DNA of 64,000 nucleotides from Marisediminitalea aggregata (lineage in GTDB: Bacteria > Pseudomonadota > Gammaproteobacteria > Enterobacterales > Alteromonadaceae). A program made the position numbers and the translations under genes. Below the pieces are notes generated by a model. The model was given only the letters and a program-made list of their open reading frames with translations. It was not told the DNA's origin and ran no database searches. Shown one piece after another: positions 8,971 through 16,467 of this stretch. The number at the start of each line of letters is the position of its first letter. The stretch's first letter is position 1. The stretch lies in assembly GCF_900129565.1 (NCBI RefSeq), contig NZ_FQWD01000002.1, positions 186,001 through 250,000 of the forward strand, read 5' to 3'.

Positions 8971-9714
8971 TTAGATGATGCGCAGCAGCATGTTGCCGCG
9001 AGTATCCAGGGTGTCAGCTTTCTTCATCATTTTGACTTGCAGCTCGTAATGACGCTGCAAACTGAGCATATTGACCATTTCGTCAATCGCATTTACATTC
9101 GAGCCTTCCAGCATGCCGGTGCGGATAGCCACAGTCTCATCTGCCTGGGCAATACTGCCGTCCTGCATGCGGAATAAACCGTCGTTACCCCGCTCCATGT
9201 CGCGGTATTCTGGTTTAACTAATTTCAATCGCCCGACTTCTTCCAACACAGACTCTGGCGCGCCCTGTGGACGAATAGAGATAGTGCCATCAGCGGCGAT
9301 ATTAAGGTTGTCCAACGGTACGGGCAGAAAGATAGGGCCTGTGTCGCCCATCACCATATTGCCATGCACATCTTCTAACACACCGTCGGCGCCCAGTTGG
9401 AAATTACCATCGCGACTGTAGGCTTCATTACCTTGCGCGTCCTGAACGGCAAACCAACCGTCGCCTTGCACGGCAACGTCAAGATCCCGACCCGTTTGAA
9501 TCATTGGGCCACTTTCGTAGTTGTTGGTCGGGCTTTCGGTCATGGCAAACACCCGGGTCGGCAAACCTTCGCCGTATACCGGCATAGATCGGGCCTGTTC
9601 GAGCTGCGCTTTAAAGCCGTTTGTCTGTGCGTTTGCCAGGTTATTGGCGCGCAAAGACGTTGCAACCAGGTCCTGATTGGCCCCACTGCTGGCGATATAG
9701 AGTAATTTGTCCAT
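8971..9714 (-). CDS. flgF: Proximal rod protein FlgF
   Basis: FlgF is one of the proximal rod subunits. The 247-residue product has the N-terminal pattern LLYIASSGANQDLVATSLRANNLANAQTNGFKA and the C-terminal pattern GSNVNAIDEMVNMLSLQRHYELQVKMM shared by rod/hook proteins. It begins a new transcription segment: an intrinsic terminator for flgE lies at 9795-9821 and a sigma-54 promoter at 9756-9770, about 45 bases upstream of the ATG. This separates flgBCDE from flgFGHIJKL, as in Pseudomonas. Confidence 0.95.
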   Translation of the reverse strand: MDKLLYIASSGANQDLVATSLRANNLANAQTNGFKAQLEQARSMPVYGEGLPTRVFAMTESPTNNYESGPMIQTGRDLDVAVQGDGWFAVQDAQGNEAYSRDGNFQLGADGVLEDVHGNMVMGDTGPIFLPVPLDNLNIAADGTISIRPQGAPESVLEEVGRLKLVKPEYRDMERGNDGLFRMQDGSIAQADETVAIRTGMLEGSNVNAIDEMVNMLSLQRHYELQVKMMKKADTLDTRGNMLLRII

Positions 9715-9755
9715 GACTGCCTTTTGACGCTTTATTTACACTTAACAGTGAATGT

Positions 9756-9770
9756 GCAAAGGCAATGCCA
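9756..9770 (-). promoter_or_regulatory. Candidate sigma-54 promoter of flgF operon
   Basis: On the minus strand TGGCAT (9770-9765), five bases, TTGC (9759-9756), followed by A. This is one base from the -24/-12 consensus TGGCAC-N5-TTGC. It lies between the flgE terminator and flgF, at a position that gives a leader of about 30 bases. Confidence 0.6.
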
Positions 9771-9790
9771 AAAGTGCCAAAACAAACGAG

Positions 9791-9820
9791 ATAAAAGAAA
9801 AGGGCTGCAGTTGCAGCCCT
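9791..9820 (-). terminator. Intrinsic terminator downstream of flgE
   Basis: Near-perfect inverted repeat AGGGCTGCA (9801-9809) / TGCAGCCCT (9812-9820). On the minus strand it is followed by TTTTCTTTTAT. It begins about 20 bases past the flgE stop and should end or attenuate the flgBCDE transcript. Confidence 0.75.
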
Positions 9821-9839
9821 TTAGGGAAATGCCGAAGGC

Positions 9840-11225
9840 TTATCGGATGTTCAGAATAGTCTGGTTAAGCTGGTTGTTAACTTCCAAGGATCGCGAGTTA
9901 GCCTGGAAGTTACGCTGAGCAATAATCAGGTCAATCAGCTCAGTGGTCAGGTTTACGTTTGCCTGTTCCAGTGCTGATGAGTTGATTTCACCAAATGTAC
10001 CGGTAGTCGCTTCACCGGCAAGCGCTTCACCCGACAAAATACTCTCTTTCCACTGGGTATTGCTTTCCTGTGTCAGACCCTGTTCGTTTGAGAAACGCAC
10101 CAGCGCAACTCGTACAATTGGCTCTGATGTACCGTTTGAGAATGTAGCACGCACCAGACCGTCAGGACCGATATCGATGCCGGTCAGACGACCAACAGGC
10201 AAACCATCCTGTTCCAGTGACGTTACCTCGAATGCAGAGGCAAACTGCGTCGGTTCATTCGGAGTCGCGCCATTCGGGTCAAGGTTGAAGTCTATAGAGA
10301 TTTGCTGCGTTGGATCTGAGCCATTCGCCAGAATCGTGCCGCCAAGGGCTTCGGTTTGAATTTTCAGGTTTGATTGTGCAATGCCGTCGGGTGATTCGAT
10401 ACCAGAAAACTCCCCGCCCTGACTGAAGATCAGTTTCGCGGCAGTCACACCATTACCCGTGTTTGTACCAGCGCTGTTAACCGCTGTTGTCGGGTCCGAA
10501 TTCGTGCCATCCGAATTCACCATATCAACCAGGGTGTCGTCTACCGCAGCAACAACGTACCATTCGTTGTCGGTCCCTACCGCATTGTCCTTGATAAAGT
10601 AGTAGGTCATAACATGGCTGTCACCCAAAGAATCATAAACGGTCACAGATGTTGCGGCGTTATACGTTAATGGATCCTCCGGATCAAAATTAGCTGGATC
10701 CAGCGCTCCGTCGCCTGCCGGCAGGTTCATTCGAATATCCACTTCAGACGTTTGTTGTGGGTTGCCCGATGAATCAGGAATACGCACGGGTACGGTTGTA
10801 CTTAACGCCACTGACGCACTTGTGCCGTCAGAGTTAACCGGGAAACCCACCAGGTTGTCACCCGCGCTGTTTACCACAAAGTTATCTGAGTCCAGTTTAA
10901 ACTGACCGGCACGCGTAAATGAGAAATCACGAGAGGTGATTTCAGGCACGGTGGCAAAGAAACCATTACCGGTAATTGCCAAATCCAGTGCGGTATTGGT
11001 AAATTGCAAACTACCTTGGGTAAATTGCTGCGCGACTTCTTGTGTCAGTACACCGTCACCCACTTTGGTTTTACCGCCAGCCAACAAAGAGGCTGCGTAC
11101 ACATCACCAAATTCTGCACGTGACTCTTTAAAACCTACCGTGTTGACGTTTGCAATGTTATTGGCGGTGGTGTCCAAATCTTTCTGTGCGGCAGATACGC
11201 CACTTAATGCAATATTAAAAGACAT
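9840..11225 (-). CDS. flgE: Flagellar hook protein
   Basis: FlgE polymerises into the hook that links rod and filament. The 461-residue sequence starts MSFNIALSGVSAAQKDLDTT then ANNIANVNTVGFKESRAEF, and has the hook motif LDLAITGNGFFATVPE near 85-100. The C-terminus shows EQANVNLTTELIDLIIAQRN followed by NQLNQTILNIR. Length is in the usual range (400-460), with a Gly/Asp-rich central D2/D3 region. It follows flgD by 15 bases, and a strong hairpin terminator follows it. Confidence 0.96.
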   Translation of the reverse strand: MSFNIALSGVSAAQKDLDTTANNIANVNTVGFKESRAEFGDVYAASLLAGGKTKVGDGVLTQEVAQQFTQGSLQFTNTALDLAITGNGFFATVPEITSRDFSFTRAGQFKLDSDNFVVNSAGDNLVGFPVNSDGTSASVALSTTVPVRIPDSSGNPQQTSEVDIRMNLPAGDGALDPANFDPEDPLTYNAATSVTVYDSLGDSHVMTYYFIKDNAVGTDNEWYVVAAVDDTLVDMVNSDGTNSDPTTAVNSAGTNTGNGVTAAKLIFSQGGEFSGIESPDGIAQSNLKIQTEALGGTILANGSDPTQQISIDFNLDPNGATPNEPTQFASAFEVTSLEQDGLPVGRLTGIDIGPDGLVRATFSNGTSEPIVRVALVRFSNEQGLTQESNTQWKESILSGEALAGEATTGTFGEINSSALEQANVNLTTELIDLIIAQRNFQANSRSLEVNNQLNQTILNIR

Positions 11226-11240
11226 GAGTTCTTTCTCCTA

Positions 11241-11930
11241 CTAACTGCCGATTTGAATGACGTCACTGAGATTAATGCTGACATCACCTTCTAAATTCAA
11301 AATAATTCCCTGACTACTGCTAGCCAGACTAACGCTGCTGACGTGACGGTGAATAGCGGTAGAAATTGCCACGCCCTCACCGTTAACTTCACCAGATGCA
11401 CTGACCACGTAGTCGCCGGGCGGCATAATATTGCCGCTGCTGTCAGTGCCGTCCCAATTAAATTCGATATTACCTGCCGGCTGGGTGCCAGCATTGATAA
11501 CGCGTACCACTTCACCGTTGGGGTTGGTGATGGTAATTTCCATGTTCTGCACAGTTTGGTCGTTAACCACAAAACCACTTAAACCCGCGCCTTCACTGGC
11601 CATATGACCGATGTTGCTCTCGACCAGTACATTCTGGCCAATTAACCCGGAAGCCTGTAGCGCCTGGTTTGAGGTCATTGACGTTGCGAACGTCTCAAAC
11701 TTTTCGTTGAGCTTGCTGATACCGTCTGCCGTGGTGAACTGGGTCATTTGCGACACCATCTGATCGTTGTCTACCGGCTTGGTCGGATCCTGATTGGCCA
11801 GCTGCTCAGTCAGTAAGGCAAAGAAGTCTTCCTGACTCAGTGACTGTTCGGAACCATCGACAACCGGGACCGTTTCTTCCTGCCAGTACAAGTTGTCGGT
11901 TAAGCCTGTTGTGGTGTTAACTATACTCAC
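11241..11930 (-). CDS. flgD: Hook-capping (scaffold) protein
   Basis: FlgD caps the growing hook and guides addition of FlgE. The 229-residue product has the N-terminal signature QEDFFALLTEQLANQDPTKPVDNDQMVSQ pattern (about residues 29-60). It then has a two-part C-terminal half with a FlgD Ig-like/Tudor arrangement, including NPNGEVVRVINAG and GNIEFNWDGTDSSGNIMPPG (about 135-170). Length is normal (about 220-235). Gene order flgC-flgD-flgE is canonical, with 25 and 15 base gaps. Confidence 0.95.
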   Translation of the reverse strand: MSIVNTTTGLTDNLYWQEETVPVVDGSEQSLSQEDFFALLTEQLANQDPTKPVDNDQMVSQMTQFTTADGISKLNEKFETFATSMTSNQALQASGLIGQNVLVESNIGHMASEGAGLSGFVVNDQTVQNMEITITNPNGEVVRVINAGTQPAGNIEFNWDGTDSSGNIMPPGDYVVSASGEVNGEGVAISTAIHRHVSSVSLASSSQGIILNLEGDVSINLSDVIQIGS

Positions 11931-11955
11931 AATACTATCCTCTTAAGGCCTGCCA

Positions 11956-12378
11956 TTACTGGCCTTGGCCGAGCATCATTACACGACGGAAGATGCGTTT
12001 GGTGGTATCTGCTACCTGAATATTGGTTTCGTAAGCTTTTGACGCCGACATCATATCTGCCATCTCTTCAACGATGTTGACGTTTGGCTTGTAGATGTAG
12101 CCATTTTCATCTGCTAACGGGTTGTTTGGCGCATATTCGACATTTAGCGGCTTATTGCTCTCTACCACGCCCAGTACTTTCACTTCAGTACCTTTCATTT
12201 GTTCACCGGATGCGCGCTGCAGCTCAGCAGCAAATACAGCGTGGCGTGCCCGGTATGTATCACCTTCGCTGCTGCTCACTGTATTGGCATTGGCAATGTT
12301 ACTGGCTGTGGTATTCAGACGAACGCTCTCGGCGTGCATACCCGTTGCAGAAATTGACATAACATCAAATAAACTCAT
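11956..12378 (-). CDS. flgC: Proximal rod protein FlgC
   Basis: FlgC is a proximal rod subunit. The 140-residue product begins MSLFDVMSISATGMHAESVR then LNTTASNIANANTV, and has the family block YAPNNPLADENGYIYKPNVN and the C-terminal SASKAYETNIQVADTTK motif. Its ATG overlaps the flgB stop in TAATG, consistent with coupled translation of the two rod genes. Confidence 0.96.
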   Translation of the reverse strand: MSLFDVMSISATGMHAESVRLNTTASNIANANTVSSSEGDTYRARHAVFAAELQRASGEQMKGTEVKVLGVVESNKPLNVEYAPNNPLADENGYIYKPNVNIVEEMADMMSASKAYETNIQVADTTKRIFRRVMMLGQGQ

Positions 12379-12782
12379 TAGCCTTGTCCTCCACCGCTAA
12401 GCGCTTTTTTCATGCCTTTAATTTTGCCATCCAGGAACTGAATGCTGGCCTGATAACGCATAGATGTATCTAAGAATTCGTTACGCTCGCGCTGCACTTC
12501 CACCGTGTTACCGTCTCCGGTGTCCGGTTGTGACGGAATGCGGAAACCGATTTCCGCCGACGAGGTCATGCCACCGCTGATATGATTTTCGTGAGTACGT
12601 GTCATTTTCTGACCGCTACTGTATTGCGCCGACGCCATAGCTTGTTTGAAGTCTATGCCTCGGGCTTTGTAGCCTGGGGTGTTGGCGTTCGCCAGGTTAC
12701 CGGCGATCACTTCCATTTTGTCGTTGCGAATATTCAACGCCTGTTGATGGAAGCCGGTCAGTTTGTCTAGATTAATTGCCAT
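12378..12782 (-). CDS. flgB: Proximal rod protein FlgB
   Basis: FlgB starts the proximal rod. The product is 134 residues from ATG 12782 (MAINLDKLTGFHQQALN, then NLANANTPGYKARGIDFKQAM and the C-terminal RYQASIQFLDGKIKGMKKAL). An upstream in-frame GTG at 12788 would add two residues. The AGGAG ribosome site ends 8 bases before the ATG but only 2 before the GTG, so ATG 12782 is preferred. It is the first gene after a near-perfect sigma-54 promoter at 12815-12829 and leads the flgBCDE unit. Confidence 0.95.
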   Translation of the reverse strand: MAINLDKLTGFHQQALNIRNDKMEVIAGNLANANTPGYKARGIDFKQAMASAQYSSGQKMTRTHENHISGGMTSSAEIGFRIPSQPDTGDGNTVEVQRERNEFLDTSMRYQASIQFLDGKIKGMKKALSGGGQG

Positions 12783-12814
12783 GAGCACTACTCCTAATAC
12801 TTAGTCTTGACTAA

Positions 12815-12829
12815 GCAAGGGCAGTGCCA
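12815..12829 (-). promoter_or_regulatory. Sigma-54 promoter of flgBCDE
   Basis: Minus strand TGGCAC (12829-12824), five bases, TTGC (12818-12815): an exact match to the -24/-12 elements. The predicted start near 12803 gives a leader of about 20 bases containing the AGGAG site. In polar flagellates such promoters are activated by the enhancer-binding proteins FlrA or FlrC/FleQ/FleR. Confidence 0.88.
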
Positions 12830-12884
12830 ACAAATATCAAAAAAGAGGATAAAAAGACAAAGTACTTTTAATACAACAAGTTAA

Positions 12885-13718
12885 CTAGTCTTTCTTAGCG
12901 TAATACAAACCAGGATTACATTTGACCATGCGGTAACTCTCTGCCGCAGAGGCAACCGACTCAGACGCACCAAGGAAGAGGATGCCGCCTGGTTGTAATT
13001 GTCCGGCAATTTGTTGCAGTATTTTTTGTTTAATCTCGGTAGAGAAGTAAATCAGCACGTTACGGCAAAAAACGATATCGAATTTGCCCATCATGCTATA
13101 ACTGTGCAGCAGGTTCAGGCTGCGAAAGCTCACCATGCGACGTACTTCGGGGCTAACCTGCATCATGCCGCTTTCATGCTGTGTAAAGTAGCGCTGGCGA
13201 CGATCTGCCGACAAACCTCGCGACAGTGAAAGCTCATCGTATAGCCCTTGTTCGCATTTTTTCAGCATATTGCTGGACAGATCTGTTGCGACTATTTCTA
13301 CACTGAGGCTCCTTGCTGCCGGACTTTTACGCTGGAACTCCAGTACAGACATACCAATGGAATACGGCTCTTGCCCTGATGAGCAAGCCGCGCTCCAAAT
13401 GCGCAACCGACGCTGTTTTGTAGCCAACTCGGGTAATATCTGATTAATCAGCAGGTCGAAGGGATAAGAGTCTCGAAACCAGAGCGTCTCGTTGGTGGTC
13501 ATTGCATCGATGACTTGCTGTAGCAAGTTACGATTATGACCAGAGATAGCAACCCCCAGTAATTCATCCATACTGGCCAACTGATGTTCATACAACAGCC
13601 CGGCCAGTCGGCTTCGCACAAGGTACTGCTTGTTATCTCCCAGTACTATGCCGCACTGCTGCTCAAGAAACTCCCTGAAACGGCGGTAAGCGTCGGGTGA
13701 TACATCCTTATTAACCAA
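12885..13718 (-). CDS. cheR: Chemotaxis protein methyltransferase
   Basis: CheR methylates glutamates of chemoreceptors using S-adenosylmethionine. The 277-residue product has the N-terminal helical CheR domain (about 5-75) and a Rossmann methyltransferase domain. SAM motif I is IWSAACSSGQEPYS at 107-120, and the FCRNVLIYFS motif lies at 217-226. The only workable start is TTG 13718: a GGAG lies about 10 bases upstream, an in-frame stop lies a few codons further up, and the next in-frame Met is residue 50. It lies 20 bases after cheV, matching the cheV-cheR pair placed beside flgB in Vibrio and Alteromonadales. Confidence 0.94.
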   Translation of the reverse strand: MVNKDVSPDAYRRFREFLEQQCGIVLGDNKQYLVRSRLAGLLYEHQLASMDELLGVAISGHNRNLLQQVIDAMTTNETLWFRDSYPFDLLINQILPELATKQRRLRIWSAACSSGQEPYSIGMSVLEFQRKSPAARSLSVEIVATDLSSNMLKKCEQGLYDELSLSRGLSADRRQRYFTQHESGMMQVSPEVRRMVSFRSLNLLHSYSMMGKFDIVFCRNVLIYFSTEIKQKILQQIAGQLQPGGILFLGASESVASAAESYRMVKCNPGLYYAKKD

Positions 13719-13738
13719 TCGGTTAGTACTCCGTTAAT

Positions 13739-14665
13739 TTATTCAGTGGGTCCGAGCCATTTTTGTACGGCTGAAGCCAATTCGTCAGGGTGGAATTTTG
13801 CGATAAAGTCGTCTGCACCGACTTTCTTTACCATGGCCTGATTAAACACACCACTCAATGACGTATGCAGAACTACGTGTAGTTTTTGCAGTTCCGGGGT
13901 GTTCTTAATTTCAGCCGTAAGGGTATACCCATCCATTTCCGGCATTTCGATATCGGAAACCAGTACTCCGACTTTATCGGTGACATCACCAGTTTCTGCA
14001 GCGATCTCTTTTAGTCGGTTAAGCGCTTCCAGGCCGTTTTTTGCCATTTCGATTTCGAGACCCAGGGTTGTCAGGGCACGTTTAACCTGATTACGGGCAA
14101 CAGAAGAGTCATCCGCAATGAAAATAATCTTGTCTTTAAACGCTGTTGTGTCCAGCGCATCGGCCACCTCAGCGCTAACGTCCGTATTCAGCGGCGAAAT
14201 TTCGTTGAGGATTTTTTCCACATCGAGAATTTCAACCAGTTCTTTATCTACCTCAGTGACCGCAGTCAGGTAGCTAGCGCGGCCAGTACCCTGAGGCGGC
14301 GGCATAATCGCATCCCAATTGGTGTTGATAATGCGTTCAACGGCCCCGACCAGGAAGCCTTGTACAGAGCGGTTGTATTCAGCAATGACAATAAAGGCGG
14401 TTGATAAATCTTCTATGCGGCGGCCGCCGGTTGCCATACTCAGGTCGATAACCGAAATGGTTTGCCCCCGGATGTGAGCAACACCACGCACCAGCGGATT
14501 TAACTTCGGCATTGAGGTGAGTGCAGGACATTGCAGTACTTCACGAACTTTAAATACGTTTATTCCGAATCGTTGTCGGCCATTTAGGCGGAACAGCAAC
14601 AACTCCAGTCGGTTCTGTCCGACGAGTTGCGTGCGCTGATTAACCGAATCCAAAATTCCAGACAT
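13739..14665 (-). CDS. cheV: Chemotaxis protein CheV (CheW-receiver fusion)
   Basis: CheV couples chemoreceptors to CheA and can be phosphorylated by it. The 308-residue product has a CheW-like domain at about 17-155 (LFRLNGRQRFGINVFKVREV, VRGVAHIRGQTISVIDL). A response-regulator receiver domain follows at about 179-300, with acidic D185/D186, the phospho-acceptor D238 in VSDIEMPEMDGY, and a conserved Lys in ADDFIAKF. A GAGGTGAT ribosome site precedes the ATG. The gene is divergent from flgA. No clear minus-strand flagellar promoter was found in the 143-base gap. Confidence 0.95.
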   Translation of the reverse strand: MSGILDSVNQRTQLVGQNRLELLLFRLNGRQRFGINVFKVREVLQCPALTSMPKLNPLVRGVAHIRGQTISVIDLSMATGGRRIEDLSTAFIVIAEYNRSVQGFLVGAVERIINTNWDAIMPPPQGTGRASYLTAVTEVDKELVEILDVEKILNEISPLNTDVSAEVADALDTTAFKDKIIFIADDSSVARNQVKRALTTLGLEIEMAKNGLEALNRLKEIAAETGDVTDKVGVLVSDIEMPEMDGYTLTAEIKNTPELQKLHVVLHTSLSGVFNQAMVKKVGADDFIAKFHPDELASAVQKWLGPTE

Positions 14666-14687
14666 ACATCACCTCAGTATTAAATGT

Positions 14688-14702
14688 GGGCACAAACTTT
14701 GC
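14688..14702 (+). promoter_or_regulatory. Sigma-54 promoter of flgA
   Basis: GGGCAC (14688-14693), five bases, TTGC (14699-14702), followed by T. This matches the -24/-12 consensus with one change at the first base. The predicted start near 14714 leaves a leader of about 95 bases before flgA. Confidence 0.78.
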
Positions 14703-14808
14703 TGCCCTAGTGTTATTGACGACGGTGTCAAAAACCTGTCATTCAGGCTCTTTCATCATCAAACTTGCTGATTTACTTTAATAATAGTCAAAATGAAAAT
14801 ATCTGAAC

Positions 14809-15543
14809 ATGAAAAAATTTGAAAGTTTTTTTACACGCACTCACATCGCATTCATCTTGACTGCAGCTATCACAATAGCTCACTTTCAGGCAATTGCCCA
14901 ACAAAACCCCGTGTCTCAACACGAAAAAATTGCGCTGGGCGTAGAACAGTTTATTACCCGGCAACTTGAGTCGAATCAAACAGATGAATTTGCCGACAAT
15001 CTGCTAATTGATGTCACACCGGTAGACAGCCGTATCAAGATTCCGGATTGTAGCCTGCCGTTTGAGTATGACGTTGATTCCGCCACCCTCTCACAAAGCT
15101 ATCTGACCGTAAGAGTGAGTTGCAATGACAATAACTGGTACCTGTTCACCACGGCCAAAGTCACCCGTACCCGCACGATTGTGGTGACGGCCAGTATGAT
15201 TAGTCCGAATACGGTTATTTCTGCCGGCAATGTGACATTGGCCGAAGTTGATATAAAGCAGCTCCGCCACACACCTTACACGTCAGTCGATGCGGTTGTC
15301 GGCGCTCGATTGAAATACCGGGTGCGGGAAGGTCAACCCGTGCAAAGTAATATGCTGTGTTTTGTATGCAAAGGCGATAGAATTACCATTAGTGCTCGCG
15401 CCGCAGGCATGGCCGTTAAAACATCCGGCATTGCTCAGCAGGATGGTGTGATTGGTGACACCATCAGAGTCGAAAACAGCAACTCCAGAAAAACAGTCGT
15501 CGCCGAAGTCGCGAGTACGCAGGAAGTCGTTGTAAATTTATGA
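14809..15543 (+). CDS. flgA: P-ring assembly chaperone FlgA
   Basis: FlgA is the periplasmic chaperone needed for FlgI to form the P ring. The 244-residue precursor has a cleavable signal (Lys-rich start, hydrophobic core about 13-25, cleavage near AIA). The C-terminal SAF-like/beta-clip region includes VSAGNVTLAEVDIKQLR-type sequence, VGARLKYRVREGQPVQSNML and GVIGDTIRVENSNSRKTVVA. Length is close to the family. It is the first gene of a flgA-flgM-flgN unit, divergent from cheV, with a sigma-54 promoter of its own. Confidence 0.94.
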   Translation: MKKFESFFTRTHIAFILTAAITIAHFQAIAQQNPVSQHEKIALGVEQFITRQLESNQTDEFADNLLIDVTPVDSRIKIPDCSLPFEYDVDSATLSQSYLTVRVSCNDNNWYLFTTAKVTRTRTIVVTASMISPNTVISAGNVTLAEVDIKQLRHTPYTSVDAVVGARLKYRVREGQPVQSNMLCFVCKGDRITISARAAGMAVKTSGIAQQDGVIGDTIRVENSNSRKTVVAEVASTQEVVVNL

Positions 15544-15587
15544 TATGCTTGGCAAAGCACAAGTAAGAATTTAGTTGTAATTAGATC

Positions 15588-15614
15588 TAAAGATAATCCG
15601 CCTTTGGCCGATAT
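15588..15614 (+). promoter_or_regulatory. Sigma-28 promoter of flgM
   Basis: -35 TAAAGATA (15588-15595), an 11-base spacer, and -10 GCCGATAT (15607-15614), an excellent match to the FliA consensus. It lies about 36 bases upstream of flgM, so the anti-sigma factor is transcribed by the sigma it inhibits. Confidence 0.88.
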
Positions 15615-15649
15615 ATATACTGAGGTTTCAAAGGTAGTGGAAATTAATT

Positions 15650-15994
15650 ATGGCAATTAATAACGTAAACAATGGGTTACCCAAAGCGCCTGTTGACAAT
15701 AACAAAGTCAATACGCAGCAGCAAACCCAACAGAATCAGTCTGCAGCTAAACAATCGGCAACTGCTCAGGCACAACAGGCAACCACCGCGCCCCGTCAGG
15801 ACTCGGTGTCGTTGACGCAGTCTGCGCAGCAGCTTAGTCAGGTGCAGAAGAAAAGCGCAGATGCGCCGGTAAATCAAGAAAAGGTCGACAAACTGAAGAA
15901 AGCCATTCAAAGTGGTGAGTATAAAGTTGATCCGCAATCGCTAGCGAAGAAAATCGCGCGGTTGGAATCTGAAATTTTTGGGCTGAAGTCTTAG
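15650..15994 (+). CDS. flgM: Anti-sigma-28 factor
   Basis: FlgM binds FliA (sigma-28) until it is exported through the finished hook-basal body, linking late gene expression to assembly. The 114-residue product has a low-complexity Gln/Ala-rich N-terminal half (about 20-60), expected to be unstructured. The C-terminal sigma-binding helices contain VNQEKVDKLKKAIQSGEYKV and PQSLAKKIARLESEIFGL. Slightly longer than the 97 residues of enterobacterial FlgM. It is preceded by a strong sigma-28 promoter and followed by flgN after 13 bases. Confidence 0.92.
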   Translation: MAINNVNNGLPKAPVDNNKVNTQQQTQQNQSAAKQSATAQAQQATTAPRQDSVSLTQSAQQLSQVQKKSADAPVNQEKVDKLKKAIQSGEYKVDPQSLAKKIARLESEIFGLKS

Positions 15995-16007
15995 AAAACA
16001 GGTCACA

Positions 16008-16439
16008 ATGGCTACAACAATCTCTGAACAACTGGCAAAGCAAATCGAACAGCTCTCAGCGCTAAAAGCGCTGCTGGAAAAAGAATTGCATTTGATTAGT
16101 TCCAGAGATGCAGAGTCGCTCATGACATTGTTAAAAGACAAAGAGCAGCTCCTGTCAGATATCCAACACCTTGATGAAACCGTAAACCCTCAATTAAAGG
16201 CGCTTCAACAAGAAGCGCCTTTGTCGTCTGAACTCAACGAACTGGTCGAACAGGCCAAAACCTTGTTGAGCGAATGTCAGTACTGTACTGAAGTTAATCA
16301 GGTTGCTGTAGAGCAAGGTCAGCTTAGGCTTGCACATTTGCGTAACCTGATGATGGAAGTACGCGCCAAAGAATCGCTTACCTACGACAAAGCCGGTAAG
16401 AAAAAAGGCGGCTTTTCCGGCAAGGGCGTGAGCGCCTGA
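16008..16439 (+). CDS. flgN: Flagellar export chaperone FlgN
   Basis: FlgN is the cytosolic chaperone of the hook-junction proteins FlgK and FlgL. The 143-residue product is almost entirely helical, with heptad-like patterns across residues 5-125, and has a basic, glycine-rich tail (KAGKKKGGFSGKG). Family length is about 140. It is placed 13 bases after flgM, the usual flgMN pair. The end is convergent with the DUF885 lipoprotein gene, with a weak ACAGG/CCTGT hairpin at about 16444-16459 between them. Confidence 0.9.
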   Translation: MATTISEQLAKQIEQLSALKALLEKELHLISSRDAESLMTLLKDKEQLLSDIQHLDETVNPQLKALQQEAPLSSELNELVEQAKTLLSECQYCTEVNQVAVEQGQLRLAHLRNLMMEVRAKESLTYDKAGKKKGGFSGKGVSA

Positions 16440-16467
16440 TTTAACAGGCTGCCCCCTGTCTTTCCTT

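Noticed and set aside
14740..14790. Sigma-28 promoter for cheV on the minus strand
   Set aside because: A TAAAGTAA -35 exists, but the -10 at 11-base spacing (TGATGATG) does not match.
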